Source: Acidovorax soli
GTDB lineage: Bacteria > Pseudomonadota > Gammaproteobacteria > Burkholderiales > Burkholderiaceae_C
Assembly (NCBI RefSeq): GCF_014207955.1
Contig: NZ_JACHLK010000014.1
Span: 124,001 to 188,000, forward strand
Reading direction: 5' to 3'
DNA length: 64,000 bases
Shown here: positions 10,366 through 19,693 of the stretch, one piece after another
How the letters are laid out: the number at the start of each line of letters is the position of its first letter
Numbering within the stretch: the stretch's first letter is position 1
Notes under the pieces: model-generated
The model's database searches: none
What the model saw: the letters and a program-made list of their open reading frames with translations, nothing else
What the model was told of the DNA's origin: nothing
Program-made: the position numbers and the translations under genes

Positions 10366-11661
10366 ATGCCCACACCCACCAGCTTCCAGCAGCACCCGCA
10401 CCGGACCCTGCTGCACAACGAGATCCATGCCCGCCCGCCCGAGGCCATGGCGGCACCGCTGGCCATCGCCCACATCGTGATGCTGGCCGATGCCGCGGGG
10501 CGCGAGGCCAGCCGGGCCCATGTGGCCGCGCTGCTGCGCAACCACCATCTGGCCCTGCCCGATGCCCACACCACCCACCTGCGCATGGACCTGGGTGCGT
10601 TTCGCATGCGCTGGGAGCTGCACACCGAGTTCGTGACCTGGACCTTCATGGTGCCGGCACAGGTGGATGCCTTTGGCGACCGCGACCCTGTGGGTGCCAC
10701 CGAGGCCGTGCCCCAGGAGTGGCTGGCGGCCTTGCCTGGCCAGTGCCTGTGCAGCCTGAACCTCTGGGTGCTGCCCACGCACACCTTTGGTTCGGGCTCG
10801 CTGGTCAAGCATGTGCTGCACGAGGACACGCTGGTCGCCTCCACCGTGGCCGATGGCCATGGCGAGGTGTACACCGACTTCGCGATCCATGCCGACGGCT
10901 TCTCGCGCATGGTGCTGCTGGCCGGTGGCATGACGCCACGGCGCCTGGGCCGGCTGGTGCAGCGCCTGCTGGAGATCGAGACCTACCGCATGGCGGCGCT
11001 GCTGGGCCTGCCCGCGGCGCGCGAAGCCGCCAGCGTGCTGGCCTTTGCCGAGCGCGAGCTGGCCGAACTGGCCGAGGCCATCCGCACGGCCAACCGCGAT
11101 TCCGAGCCCGTGCTGCTCGACCGGCTGACGCGGCTGGCCGGGCAGGTGGAGAGCCAGTACGCGGCCACGCACTCGCGTTTCTCGGCCAGCAGCGCCTACT
11201 TCGAACTGCTGGACCGGCGCATACAGGACGTGGCGGAGTCGCGCCTGGCCGGCATGCAGACCATCCGTGAGTTCATGGACCGGCGCCTGACGCCGGCCCG
11301 CAGCACCTGCGAGTGGGCGGCCCGGCGGCAGGATGCCCTGTCGCAGCGTGTCTCGCGCATGAGCAACCTGCTGCGCACGCGCGTGGAGATCGAGCAGCAG
11401 CAAAGCAGCCAGGCGCTGCTGGCCACCATGAACCACCGCCAGGACCTGCAGCTCAAGATGCAGTCCACGGTGGAGGGCCTCTCGGTGGCGGCCATCACCT
11501 ACTACATCGTCGGCCTCGTGAGCTACCTGGCCAAGGGCGCGCAGAAGCTCGGCTGGCCCCTGTCGGCAGAGACCACGGCGGCCCTGGCGATTCCGCTGGT
11601 GGCCGTGGGCGTGTGGTGGTCGCTGCGCCGGCTGCACCACACGATCTTCCGCAAGCACTGA
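10366..11661 (+). CDS. DUF3422 family membrane protein
   Basis: 431 aa. The N-terminal block HRTLLHNEIHARPPEAM is typical of DUF3422, a proteobacterial family without known function. Most of the protein is soluble and partly helical or coiled (about 230-360). Two hydrophobic segments near the C-terminus (about 375-395 and 405-425) would anchor it in the inner membrane. The ATG at 10366 places the conserved block at residues 12-28. It is separated from tctA by the terminator and so has its own promoter. Confidence 0.88.
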   Translation: MPTPTSFQQHPHRTLLHNEIHARPPEAMAAPLAIAHIVMLADAAGREASRAHVAALLRNHHLALPDAHTTHLRMDLGAFRMRWELHTEFVTWTFMVPAQVDAFGDRDPVGATEAVPQEWLAALPGQCLCSLNLWVLPTHTFGSGSLVKHVLHEDTLVASTVADGHGEVYTDFAIHADGFSRMVLLAGGMTPRRLGRLVQRLLEIETYRMAALLGLPAAREAASVLAFAERELAELAEAIRTANRDSEPVLLDRLTRLAGQVESQYAATHSRFSASSAYFELLDRRIQDVAESRLAGMQTIREFMDRRLTPARSTCEWAARRQDALSQRVSRMSNLLRTRVEIEQQQSSQALLATMNHRQDLQLKMQSTVEGLSVAAITYYIVGLVSYLAKGAQKLGWPLSAETTAALAIPLVAVGVWWSLRRLHHTIFRKH

Positions 11662-11812
11662 CCGCGGAGCCCGCGCGCGCGGCCGTCGCCGATGGCGCTG
11701 GCCCACGCACGCAGGACTGATGGCGCGGGTTATTGCTCCCGTGCCACACTGGCGGGCTGCCCGGGGGCGTCTGCAGACCGCAGGGGCCCGACCGTCGGCG
11801 CGAGAGAAGCCT

Positions 11813-12745
11813 TTGTCGAACCCCCAGCCACCATCGGCCGCCAAGGCCGGCAGCCAACACATCGCCTCGGGCTTCCTGCTGGCCCTGTTCGGCTCCATCG
11901 CCTTCAGCGGCAAGGCCATCATCGTCAAGCTGGCCTACCGCTACGGCGTTGATGCGGTCACGCTCATCATGTACCGCATGCTGTTTGCGCTGCCCATCTT
12001 CGCCGCCATGGGCTGGTGGGCCAGCCGGGGCAGGCCGCCGCTGTCGCGCAAGGATTGGCTGGGCATCGTGGGGCTGGGCATCACGGGCTACTACCTGGCG
12101 AGCTTTCTCGACTTCGCCGGTCTGGCCTACATCAGTGCCAGCCTGGAGCGCCTGATCCTGTACCTCAACCCCACGCTGGTGATGATGCTGGGCTGGGTGC
12201 TGTACCGGCGTGGCATCCGCTGGGGCCAGGCCCTGGGCATGCTGGTGAGCTACAGCGGCGTGGTGCTGGTCTTCGGCCATGAGGCCAACCTGCAGGGCAG
12301 CAATGTGGCCCTGGGGGCGCTGCTGGTGTTCCTGAGCGCGGTGAGCTATGCCATCTACCTGGTCTACAGCGGCGAGATGGTGCAGCGCATCGGCGCCTTG
12401 CGCCTGGTGGGTCTGGCCACCACCGTGGCCTGCCTGTGCTGTCTGCTGCAGTTTGTGGTGCTGCGCCCACTCTCCGCGGCCATCGTCGCGCCCGAGGTGG
12501 TCTGGCTGTCGGTGCTCAATGCCACGCTGTGCACGGCCGTGCCGGTGCTCATGGTCATGATGGCGATCGAGCGCATCGGTGCCGGCATGGCGGCGCAGAT
12601 CGGCATGGTGGGGCCCCTGTCCACCATCCTCATGGGGATCTGGATCCTCGGAGAGCCCTTCACGGTCTGGGTGGCGTGTGGCACGGCCCTGGTGGTCGCG
12701 GGCATCTTCGTCTTCACCCGCCCCGCCCGCAGGGCAGCGTCCTGA
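11813..12745 (+). CDS. EamA/DMT-family transporter
   Basis: About 310 aa from the TTG at 11813, with ten hydrophobic segments in two EamA repeats. A purine-rich GAGAGAAG lies just before this TTG. An upstream in-frame ATG at 11720 would add 31 Pro/Arg-rich residues and is less likely. Family members export or import small metabolites such as amino acids, nucleosides or drugs; the substrate cannot be read from sequence. It stands alone between DUF3422 and the SDR gene. The start is uncertain. Confidence 0.85.
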   Translation: MSNPQPPSAAKAGSQHIASGFLLALFGSIAFSGKAIIVKLAYRYGVDAVTLIMYRMLFALPIFAAMGWWASRGRPPLSRKDWLGIVGLGITGYYLASFLDFAGLAYISASLERLILYLNPTLVMMLGWVLYRRGIRWGQALGMLVSYSGVVLVFGHEANLQGSNVALGALLVFLSAVSYAIYLVYSGEMVQRIGALRLVGLATTVACLCCLLQFVVLRPLSAAIVAPEVVWLSVLNATLCTAVPVLMVMMAIERIGAGMAAQIGMVGPLSTILMGIWILGEPFTVWVACGTALVVAGIFVFTRPARRAAS

Positions 12746-12854
12746 ACGGCCTCAGAGGGCAGTGCCCCGCCGTGGGCAGGGCTGGCCAAGTCCACTTATG
12801 ATTTGGCGCAGGGGGAGCGCGGTGTGCGCTTCCCGATGAATCACGGAGTTGGAC

Positions 12855-13658
12855 ATGGATCTGGGTATTGCAGGCAAGTGGGCGTTGGTGTGTGGCGCGA
12901 GCAAGGGTTTGGGCTTTGGCTGTGCCCAGGCGCTGGTGAACGAAGGTGTCCACGTTGTCATCAATGCCCGCAATGCCGACGTGCTGGCCCAGGCTGCGTC
13001 GCGCCTGCAGGCGCAGGGGGCAGGCGGCAAGGTGCAGGTCCTGGCGGTGGCGGCCGACATCACCACCCCCGAAGGCCGCGCTGCCGTGTTCTCGGCGGCC
13101 GGTGGCCCCGGTCACGCCTTTGACATCGTGGTCACGAATGCCGGCGGACCCCCTCCCGGTGATTTCCGCAACTGGGACCGCGATGCCTGGATCAAGGCGG
13201 TGAATGCCAACATGCTCACCCCCATCGAGCTCATCAAGGCCACGGTGGACGGCATGGCAGAGCGCGGCTTCGGCCGCATCGTCAACATCACTTCCAGCGC
13301 CGTGAAGGCCCCCATCGACATCCTGGGCCTGTCCAACGGTGCGCGCAGCGGGCTCACGGGCTTTGTCGCCGGGGTCGCGCGCAGCAAGCTCGCGGCCGGT
13401 GGCGTGACCATCAACAACCTGCTGCCGGGCAAGTTCGATACCGACCGGCTGGCTGCCACCATCGGCAACGCGGCTGCCAAGTCCGGCACCAGCGTGGAAG
13501 AGTTCCGCCGGGCGCAGCAGGCCCAGATCCCGGCCGGCCGCTATGGCACGGCCGAAGAATTCGGCGCCATCTGCGCCTTCCTGTGCAGCATGCAGGCGGC
13601 TTACATGACCGGCCAGAATGTGCTGGCGGACGGGGGCGCGTACCAGGGGACGTTCTGA
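12855..13658 (+). CDS. SDR family oxidoreductase with atypical active site
   Basis: 267 aa. The Rossmann nucleotide-binding motif is GASKGLGFGCA (about residues 14-24), and NAGGPPPGDF replaces the usual NNAG motif. The catalytic Ser region is present as NITSSAV. However, where classical SDRs have YxxxK this protein reads LSNGARSGL, so Tyr and Lys appear replaced by Ser and Arg. It may be an atypical SDR with altered chemistry. The ATG at 12855 has CGGAG 7 nt upstream; an in-frame TTG 6 nt earlier is less likely. Confidence 0.87.
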   Translation: MDLGIAGKWALVCGASKGLGFGCAQALVNEGVHVVINARNADVLAQAASRLQAQGAGGKVQVLAVAADITTPEGRAAVFSAAGGPGHAFDIVVTNAGGPPPGDFRNWDRDAWIKAVNANMLTPIELIKATVDGMAERGFGRIVNITSSAVKAPIDILGLSNGARSGLTGFVAGVARSKLAAGGVTINNLLPGKFDTDRLAATIGNAAAKSGTSVEEFRRAQQAQIPAGRYGTAEEFGAICAFLCSMQAAYMTGQNVLADGGAYQGTF

Positions 13659-13884
13659 GCGGTACGGCGCTGGGGCCACCCGCATCGGCACTGTCCACGC
13701 GGGTAGGTACCCGCCATCGGCTGCGGCATGCAGGGCCTTGATGTCCCTCAAGGTCGCTGGAATGAAGGGCGTGCCGGGGGCTGCAAGGGGGCTTTTCTGC
13801 GTGTTTTCCCGGTTTGGCGTGGGGGGTGCCAAGGCACAATGGGCTGATGGCCCTGCCAGGGTCCGTTGTGTTTTGCGCACATTT

Positions 13885-13901
13885 TTCCCATACTTTGGGA
13901 A
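13885..13901. promoter_or_regulatory. Inverted repeat before the TRAP-type binding protein gene
   Basis: TTCCCA and TGGGAA form a perfect 6-bp inverted repeat around a 5-nt centre, 36 nt before the ATG at 13938. The 279-nt gap it lies in also holds GCGGGTA/TACCCGC (13699-13714, 2-nt centre) and CCTTGA/TCAAGG (13736-13753). The position suits an operator overlapping the promoter, but no regulator is known. Confidence 0.35.
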
Positions 13902-13937
13902 TCTAGGACGAACAATGAGGCTGGAGATACCATCGCC

Positions 13938-15047
13938 ATGAACCTGTCCCGTGTCCTGACGAACCGACTTGCCGCTCTGGCCCTGCTGGGGGCAGGCCTG
14001 TGGGCGTGCGGCAGTGGCGTGGCCTGGGCCCAGGCCGCCGGGGCCGGGCCGGGCGCCAAGGCCGCCATGCCCTACAAGCTGCGCATCGTCGGGGGGCTGG
14101 CCGGTATCAACCAGTACACACGGCAGGAAGAGCCTTTCTGGAGCAAGGAGCTGGCCCGCCTGAGCGGAGGCAAGTTCGACGCCGAGATCGTACCCTTCGA
14201 CCGCGCCGGCGTGCCCGGGGGCGAAATGCTGCGCCTGCTGCAGCTTGGGGTGGTGCCCTTTGGCACCACGCTCATGAGCTCCTTCTCGGCCCAGTACCCG
14301 GAGTACACCGCGCCCGACCTGGCGGGCCTGAACCCCGACATTGCCACGCTCAAGACCACGGTGGCGGCCTTTCGCCCCTACCTGGAAAAGGCCTTGCGCG
14401 ACCAGCATGGGGTGGAGGCCCTGGCCATCTATGTCTACCCGGCCCAGGTGGTCTTCTGCAAGAAGCCCTTGCGCAACCTGGCCGACCTGTCGGGCCGGCG
14501 CATCCGCGTCTCCTCGTCCAGCCAGGCCGATTTCGTCGGGGCGCTGGGCGGTGTCCCCGTGCTCACGGGCTTTGCGCAGATCGTGACCAGCCTGTCGGCC
14601 GGCAACACCGAGTGCGCGATCACCGGCACCATGTCGGGCAACACGCTGGGCCTGCACACCATGACCTCCCACCTGCATGCGCTGCCGGTGAACTGGGGCC
14701 TGGCGGTGTTTGCCGCCAACCAGGCCGCCTGGGAGGCCTTGCCCCCCGACCTGCGCGCCTTGCTGCGCCGCGAGCTGCCGCGGCTGGAGGCCGCCATCTG
14801 GGAAGAAGCCGAGCGCGAGACCGCCGATGGCATGGCCTGCAACCGCGGGGCGGCCAATTGCACCGGGGGGCGCAAGGGCAACATGGTCGTCGTGCCCGTA
14901 TCGGAGCAGGACGAGAAGAGCCGCCGCGAGATCCTGGCCTCCACGGTGTTGCCGCGCTGGGTGCAGCGCTGCGGCCCGCGTTGCGCGGACATCTGGAACC
15001 GAACCATCGGGCCCGTGCGCGGCCTGGCCGCGGCGCCTGGCAAATGA
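13938..15047 (+). CDS. TRAP-type (DctP family) periplasmic solute-binding protein
   Basis: 369 aa. A signal peptide of about 32 residues ends near VAWAQA. The rest fits the TRAP C4-dicarboxylate binding fold: KLRIVGG at the start of the mature protein, the early block GVPGGEMLRLLQLG, and the central ADLSGRRIRVSS with the Arg that usually contacts the ligand carboxylate. Two close Cys pairs near the C-terminus (CNRGAANC, CGPRC) could form disulfides. No DctQ or DctM membrane genes are nearby. The stop overlaps the ATG of the GGDEF-EAL gene (ATGA), so the two are translationally coupled. Confidence 0.86.
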   Translation: MNLSRVLTNRLAALALLGAGLWACGSGVAWAQAAGAGPGAKAAMPYKLRIVGGLAGINQYTRQEEPFWSKELARLSGGKFDAEIVPFDRAGVPGGEMLRLLQLGVVPFGTTLMSSFSAQYPEYTAPDLAGLNPDIATLKTTVAAFRPYLEKALRDQHGVEALAIYVYPAQVVFCKKPLRNLADLSGRRIRVSSSSQADFVGALGGVPVLTGFAQIVTSLSAGNTECAITGTMSGNTLGLHTMTSHLHALPVNWGLAVFAANQAAWEALPPDLRALLRRELPRLEAAIWEEAERETADGMACNRGAANCTGGRKGNMVVVPVSEQDEKSRREILASTVLPRWVQRCGPRCADIWNRTIGPVRGLAAAPGK

Positions 15048-17704
15048 ACCCATCCTCGCCAGCGCGCATCAAGATCTACGTCTCGGGGGCGGTTGCCTTC
15101 TTCCTCGCGTCGGTGGCCCTGGTGGCAGCCACGCTGGTCTGGAATGCGCGCCAGGTGGCGCTGGCCGACAGCGCAACGCAGGCCACGCGTTTCGTGGCGG
15201 GGGCCGAGGCGGCGCTCAACCGGTCGCTGCTCTCGGTGGACGTGCTGCTGGCCAGCATGGACGAGTTGCTGGGCCTGTCGACCGCCATGGTCGACTGGAT
15301 CGACTCCGACAGTGCCAGCCAGCGCCTGCGCAGTTCGGCGCGCCAGAACCTCATGGTGCGCTATGTGGCTCTGGTCGATGCCCAGGGCAAGGTGATCGCG
15401 TCCTCGGACGCCGCAGGCAGCCGGCTGGCGCTGGATTTGCCGGCAGGTTTTCTCGATGAAGTGCTGAACCAGTCGGTCTCCACCCTCATGGTCAGCCAGC
15501 CTGTGGTGAGTTTTGCCAGCGCCGAAAAGGTGCTGTACTTTGCGCGCCACCTCAAGATGGCCGACAGCTCGCGTGTGGTGGCGCTGGCAGAATTGCCTGT
15601 GACCTCGCTCAGCTCGGTGCTGGTGCAGGGGGTGGACATCAGCGGCCTGCAGGTCACGCTGGAGCGCGCGGGCGGGCAGATGCTGCTGAGCGTGCCGGGG
15701 CGCGAGGATGCCGTCACCCACACCCTGTCGCCACCGCTCGAGACCCTGGACGACAGCGGGCCGAACTGGCGCGCCCCGGCGCGCCTGAGCGGTGAGGTCG
15801 CACTGGTGGTGTACCGCCCCATCCTGTACCAGGACCTGCGCATCTCGGCCAGCATTCCACAGCGCGATGCCCTGGCTTCCTGGCGCACCGAACGCAATGC
15901 CGTGGCCCTCACCGCGCTGGCCTTCCTGGCCATGATCCTGGCCGCGGGCGGGTTTGCCCTGCGCTACATCGACCGCATGACGCAGGCCCGCCTGGCCATT
16001 GCCCAGAGCAAGGCCACGCTGGACCAGGCGCTCGAATCCATGGTCAGCGGCTTCGTGCTGCTCGACGGCATGCAGCGCGTGGTGCAGTGGAACCGGCGCT
16101 TCGAGGAGATCTTCCCCTGGCTCCAGCCCATGCTGGCGCCCCAGGTGCCGTTCCGCAAGGTGCTCGAAGAAAAGGCCCGGCACCATTTGCCGCACGCCTC
16201 CGATGCGGAGCGTGCGCTGTGGATAGAGCACCGTCTGGCGCTGCAGGCGCAGCCCCAGGGGCCGCACGAACAGTCCCTGCCCGATGGCCGCGTGATCCAG
16301 ATCACCGAGCGGGTGACGCCCGATTCGGGGCTGGTCATCACCTACCACGACGTGACCGCGCTGCGCCAGGCCAGTGCCGAGATCGAGAGCCTGGCCTTCT
16401 TCGATCCCCTGACCAACCTGCCCAACCGGCGCCTGTTGATGGACCGCATGCAGCAGGCCACGGCCGCCAGCGTGCGCAGCGGCCAGCACGGCGCCCTGCT
16501 GTTCCTGGACCTGGACCACTTCAAGACCCTGAACGACACCCTGGGCCACGAGGTCGGCGACATGCTGCTGCGCCAGGTGGCGCAGCGCCTGAAGACATGC
16601 GTGCGGCGCGAGGACACGGTGGCCCGCCTGGGCGGGGACGAGTTCGTGGTGATGCTCAGCGACCTGTCGGAGCACAGCAGCGAGGCGGCTGCCTATGCCC
16701 GCCGGGTGGGCCAGAAGATCCTGCGCAAGCTCAACCAGCCCTACACGCTGGGCACCCACACCTACCACAGCACCCCGAGCATCGGCGCCACGCTGATGGG
16801 CGGCGCCATGCAGCCCTCGGTGGACCTGCTCAAGCAGGCGGACATCGCCATGTACCAGGTCAAGTCGCAGGGCCGCAATGCGCTGTGCTTCTTCGATCCG
16901 CAGATGCAGATCGCGATCAGCCAGCGTGCGCAGCTGGAGAGCGACCTGCAGCTTGCCCTCACGGGGCGCCAGTTCGTGCTGCACTACCAGCCCCAGTTCC
17001 ACCTCGACGGCCGCATGGTCGGGGCCGAGGCGCTGATCCGCTGGCGCCACCCCGAGCGCGGACTGCTCACCCCCGGCCACTTCATCGGCGTGGCCGAGGA
17101 GAGCGAGCTCATCGTGCCCATGGGCCACTGGGTGCTGCGCACCGCCTGCGAGCAACTGGCCGCGTGGCAGGGCGATGCGCGCTACCGGCATGTGCAGCTG
17201 TCGGTCAACGTCAGCGCGCGCCAGTTCCGCCAGCGCGACTTCGTGGCCCGGGTGGTCGAGGTGCTGCGCGAAACCGGGGCCCGGCCCCACCTGCTCAAGC
17301 TCGAACTCACCGAGTCCCTGGTGCTCGACAACGTGGACGACACCATCGCCAAGATGGGCCTGCTCAAGACCAAAGGGGTGCGTTTCTCGGTGGACGATTT
17401 CGGTACCGGTTACTCCTCGCTGGCCTACCTCACGCGGCTGCCGCTGGACCAGCTCAAGATCGACCAGTCCTTCGTGCGCAACCTGGGCGTCAAGCACACC
17501 GACGACGTGATCGTGCAGACCATCATCGGCATGGCGCGCAACCTGGAGCTCGACGTGATCGCCGAGGGCGTCGAGACCCAGGCGCAAAAGGATTTCCTGG
17601 CCCTGCACGGTTGCCAGTTCTTCCAGGGCTACCTGATGGGCCGCCCCATGCCCGTGGCCGATCTCGAGGCCCAACTGGGCACCAGCAGCGCGGCGTTGGC
17701 CTGA
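15044..17704 (+). CDS. Membrane GGDEF-EAL protein with periplasmic sensor region
   Basis: 886 aa. A membrane helix (about 10-32) and a second (about 285-308) bracket a 250-residue periplasmic region. Then come a PAS-like segment (about 325-440), a GGDEF domain and an EAL domain. The GGDEF motif is intact at residues 530-534, with a product-binding I-site (RRED) at the correct spacing. The EAL motif (662-664) is intact, with ELTES, DDFGTGYSS and AEGVET also present. It could both make and break c-di-GMP. Coupling to the TRAP-type binding protein suggests that protein supplies the signal. Confidence 0.92.
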   Translation: MNPSSPARIKIYVSGAVAFFLASVALVAATLVWNARQVALADSATQATRFVAGAEAALNRSLLSVDVLLASMDELLGLSTAMVDWIDSDSASQRLRSSARQNLMVRYVALVDAQGKVIASSDAAGSRLALDLPAGFLDEVLNQSVSTLMVSQPVVSFASAEKVLYFARHLKMADSSRVVALAELPVTSLSSVLVQGVDISGLQVTLERAGGQMLLSVPGREDAVTHTLSPPLETLDDSGPNWRAPARLSGEVALVVYRPILYQDLRISASIPQRDALASWRTERNAVALTALAFLAMILAAGGFALRYIDRMTQARLAIAQSKATLDQALESMVSGFVLLDGMQRVVQWNRRFEEIFPWLQPMLAPQVPFRKVLEEKARHHLPHASDAERALWIEHRLALQAQPQGPHEQSLPDGRVIQITERVTPDSGLVITYHDVTALRQASAEIESLAFFDPLTNLPNRRLLMDRMQQATAASVRSGQHGALLFLDLDHFKTLNDTLGHEVGDMLLRQVAQRLKTCVRREDTVARLGGDEFVVMLSDLSEHSSEAAAYARRVGQKILRKLNQPYTLGTHTYHSTPSIGATLMGGAMQPSVDLLKQADIAMYQVKSQGRNALCFFDPQMQIAISQRAQLESDLQLALTGRQFVLHYQPQFHLDGRMVGAEALIRWRHPERGLLTPGHFIGVAEESELIVPMGHWVLRTACEQLAAWQGDARYRHVQLSVNVSARQFRQRDFVARVVEVLRETGARPHLLKLELTESLVLDNVDDTIAKMGLLKTKGVRFSVDDFGTGYSSLAYLTRLPLDQLKIDQSFVRNLGVKHTDDVIVQTIIGMARNLELDVIAEGVETQAQKDFLALHGCQFFQGYLMGRPMPVADLEAQLGTSSAALA

Positions 17705-17716
17705 ACGCGCGCCACC

Positions 17717-18616
17717 TCAGCGCCGCGACGACACGACGATCCCGCCCACGATGAGGGCAAAGGCCAGGCCGTGGAACAGCTGGGGCCTGTCGCCCAGGAA
17801 GGCCGCCGACAGCAGCGCGGCGAACAGCGGGGTGAGGTTGACGAAAAAGCTCGCCAGCGCAGGCCCCGCGCGCTGCACCCCCACGCCCCAGAAGCGGTAG
17901 GCCAGCACGGCCGGCCCTACGGCGATGAAGGCCAGTGCGGCCGCCAGCGGCCAGCCCCACGCGATGTGGGTGCGCCCGGCGGCCCACTCCAGCCCCGCGA
18001 AGCTGCCCGACCAGGCCAGGCCGAACACCATCTGCGCCATCAGAAAGGCCGCCCAGTCGCCGCGGATGGCAGCCGGTTCGCGCGTGCCCGAGAGCATCCA
18101 GCTGTAGAACGCCCAGGAGATGGTGGCCAGCACCATGAACAGGTCACCCGGCACCAGGCGCAGCGCCAGCAGCTGGCTCCATTCGCCGCGCGAGAGCACC
18201 AGCAGCACCCCGCACATGGACAGAAAGGCCCCGGCCAATTGGCGGCGCGTGACCGGGGCCTTGAAGAACAGCGCGCCCACGGCCAGCATCCAGATCGGCA
18301 TGCTGGAACCCACGAGCGTCGCATTGATGGGCGTGGAGGTCTGCAGCGCCATGTACTGCAGCGCGTTGTACAGGCCCACGCCCAGCAGGCCCAGCAGCGC
18401 ATAGCGGCGCCAGTGCGGCCACAGCGGGCTGTCCCTGTGCAGCACGCCGTGCGCCAGCGGCAGCAGGATGAGGAAGGCCAGTACCCAGCGGATGAAATTG
18501 AGGGTGAGGGGCGGGATCAGGTCGTGCACCAGCCGGCCGACCACGGCATTGCCGGCCCACAGCATCGGCGGTACCACCAGCATGGCCGCCGTGCCGGGCG
18601 TGAGTCTTTGCGTCAT
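17717..18616 (-). CDS. EamA/DMT-family transporter
   Basis: 299 aa with about ten membrane helices in two EamA repeats (first repeat from residue 10, second from about 150). The start MTQRLTPGTAAML lies in the 93-nt divergent gap to the quinone reductase gene; further upstream in-frame codons would run into that gene. Its stop is 12 nt from the convergent GGDEF-EAL stop. It differs clearly in sequence from the EamA protein at 11813. Substrate unknown. Confidence 0.88.
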   Translation of the reverse strand: MTQRLTPGTAAMLVVPPMLWAGNAVVGRLVHDLIPPLTLNFIRWVLAFLILLPLAHGVLHRDSPLWPHWRRYALLGLLGVGLYNALQYMALQTSTPINATLVGSSMPIWMLAVGALFFKAPVTRRQLAGAFLSMCGVLLVLSRGEWSQLLALRLVPGDLFMVLATISWAFYSWMLSGTREPAAIRGDWAAFLMAQMVFGLAWSGSFAGLEWAAGRTHIAWGWPLAAALAFIAVGPAVLAYRFWGVGVQRAGPALASFFVNLTPLFAALLSAAFLGDRPQLFHGLAFALIVGGIVVSSRR

Positions 18617-18709
18617 GCGGCTAATGTAGCGACCCCTGGTGGGCGAGCCTTGCAGATTCATGGCAGGATGGCCGCCGTTTTGTCGCACACGCACAAGGAG
18701 ACCGATCCC

Positions 18710-19693
18710 ATGAGCCTCGCCGTCCAGATCCGCCAACATGGCGGTCCCGAAGAACTCCACCTTGCCGATGTCACCGTGGGCGAGCCCGGCCCGGGCGAGA
18801 TCCGCATCCGCCACCATGCCATCGGCCTGAACTACATCGACGTGTACCACCGCACGGGCCTGTACCCCCTCTCCATGCCCGCCACCATCGGCATGGAGGC
18901 CGCGGGTGTGGTCGAGGCCGTGGGCGAGGGCGTCACGCACCTGAAGGTGGGCGACCGCGCGGCCTACGCCAGCCAGCCACCGGGCAGCTACTGCGAACTG
19001 CGTGTGATGCCCGCCAAATGCGTCTGCAAGCTGCCCGATGCCATCAGCTTCGAGACCGGTGCGGCCATGATGCTCAAGGGCCTGACGGCGCAGTACCTGC
19101 TCAAGAAGACGCTGCCCGTGCAGGGCCTCGTGGCGGGTGACCATGTGCTGTTCCACGCGGCGGCTGGCGGCGTGGGCCTGATCGCGAGCCAGTGGGCCAA
19201 AGCCCTGGGCCTCAAACTCATCGGCACGGCCGGCACCGATGCGAAATGCCAGCTGGCGCTGGCCAATGGCGCGGCCCATGCCATCAACTACAACACCGAG
19301 GACTTCGCGGCGCGCGTCAAGGAGATCACCGGCGGCCAGGGCGTGAAGGTGGTGTATGACTCCGTGGGCAAGGACACCTGGGACAAGTCGCTCGAATGCC
19401 TGCGCCCCTTCGGCCTCATGGCCAGCTTCGGCAATGCCTCGGGCCCGGTGCCGCCGTTTGCGCCCGGCGCGCTCGGGGCCAAGGGCTCGCTCTACGTCAC
19501 GCGCCAGACCTTGTTCACCCACATTGCCACGCGCGAGAGCACGCAGGCCATGGCCGACGACCTGTTTGCCGTGGTGGCCAGCGGCCAGGTGAAGATCCAC
19601 ATCGACCAGCGCTACCCGCTGGCCCAGGTGCAGCAGGCGCACCGCGACCTCGAAGCGCGCAAGACCACTGGCTGCACCATCCTCACGCTGTGA
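18710..19693 (+). CDS. NADPH:quinone oxidoreductase (zinc-free MDR family)
   Basis: 327 aa, the usual length for QorA-type enzymes. The N-terminal GroES-like domain contains NYIDVYHRTGLYP, a quinone oxidoreductase signature, and the Rossmann domain has the nucleotide-binding loop AAAGGVGLIASQWAK. The zinc-binding Cys set of alcohol dehydrogenases is absent. The enzyme would reduce quinones or enones with NADPH in the cytosol. AAGGAG at 18695-18700 supports the ATG. The stop overlaps the GTG of the NUDIX gene (GTGA). Confidence 0.9.
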   Translation: MSLAVQIRQHGGPEELHLADVTVGEPGPGEIRIRHHAIGLNYIDVYHRTGLYPLSMPATIGMEAAGVVEAVGEGVTHLKVGDRAAYASQPPGSYCELRVMPAKCVCKLPDAISFETGAAMMLKGLTAQYLLKKTLPVQGLVAGDHVLFHAAAGGVGLIASQWAKALGLKLIGTAGTDAKCQLALANGAAHAINYNTEDFAARVKEITGGQGVKVVYDSVGKDTWDKSLECLRPFGLMASFGNASGPVPPFAPGALGAKGSLYVTRQTLFTHIATRESTQAMADDLFAVVASGQVKIHIDQRYPLAQVQQAHRDLEARKTTGCTILTL

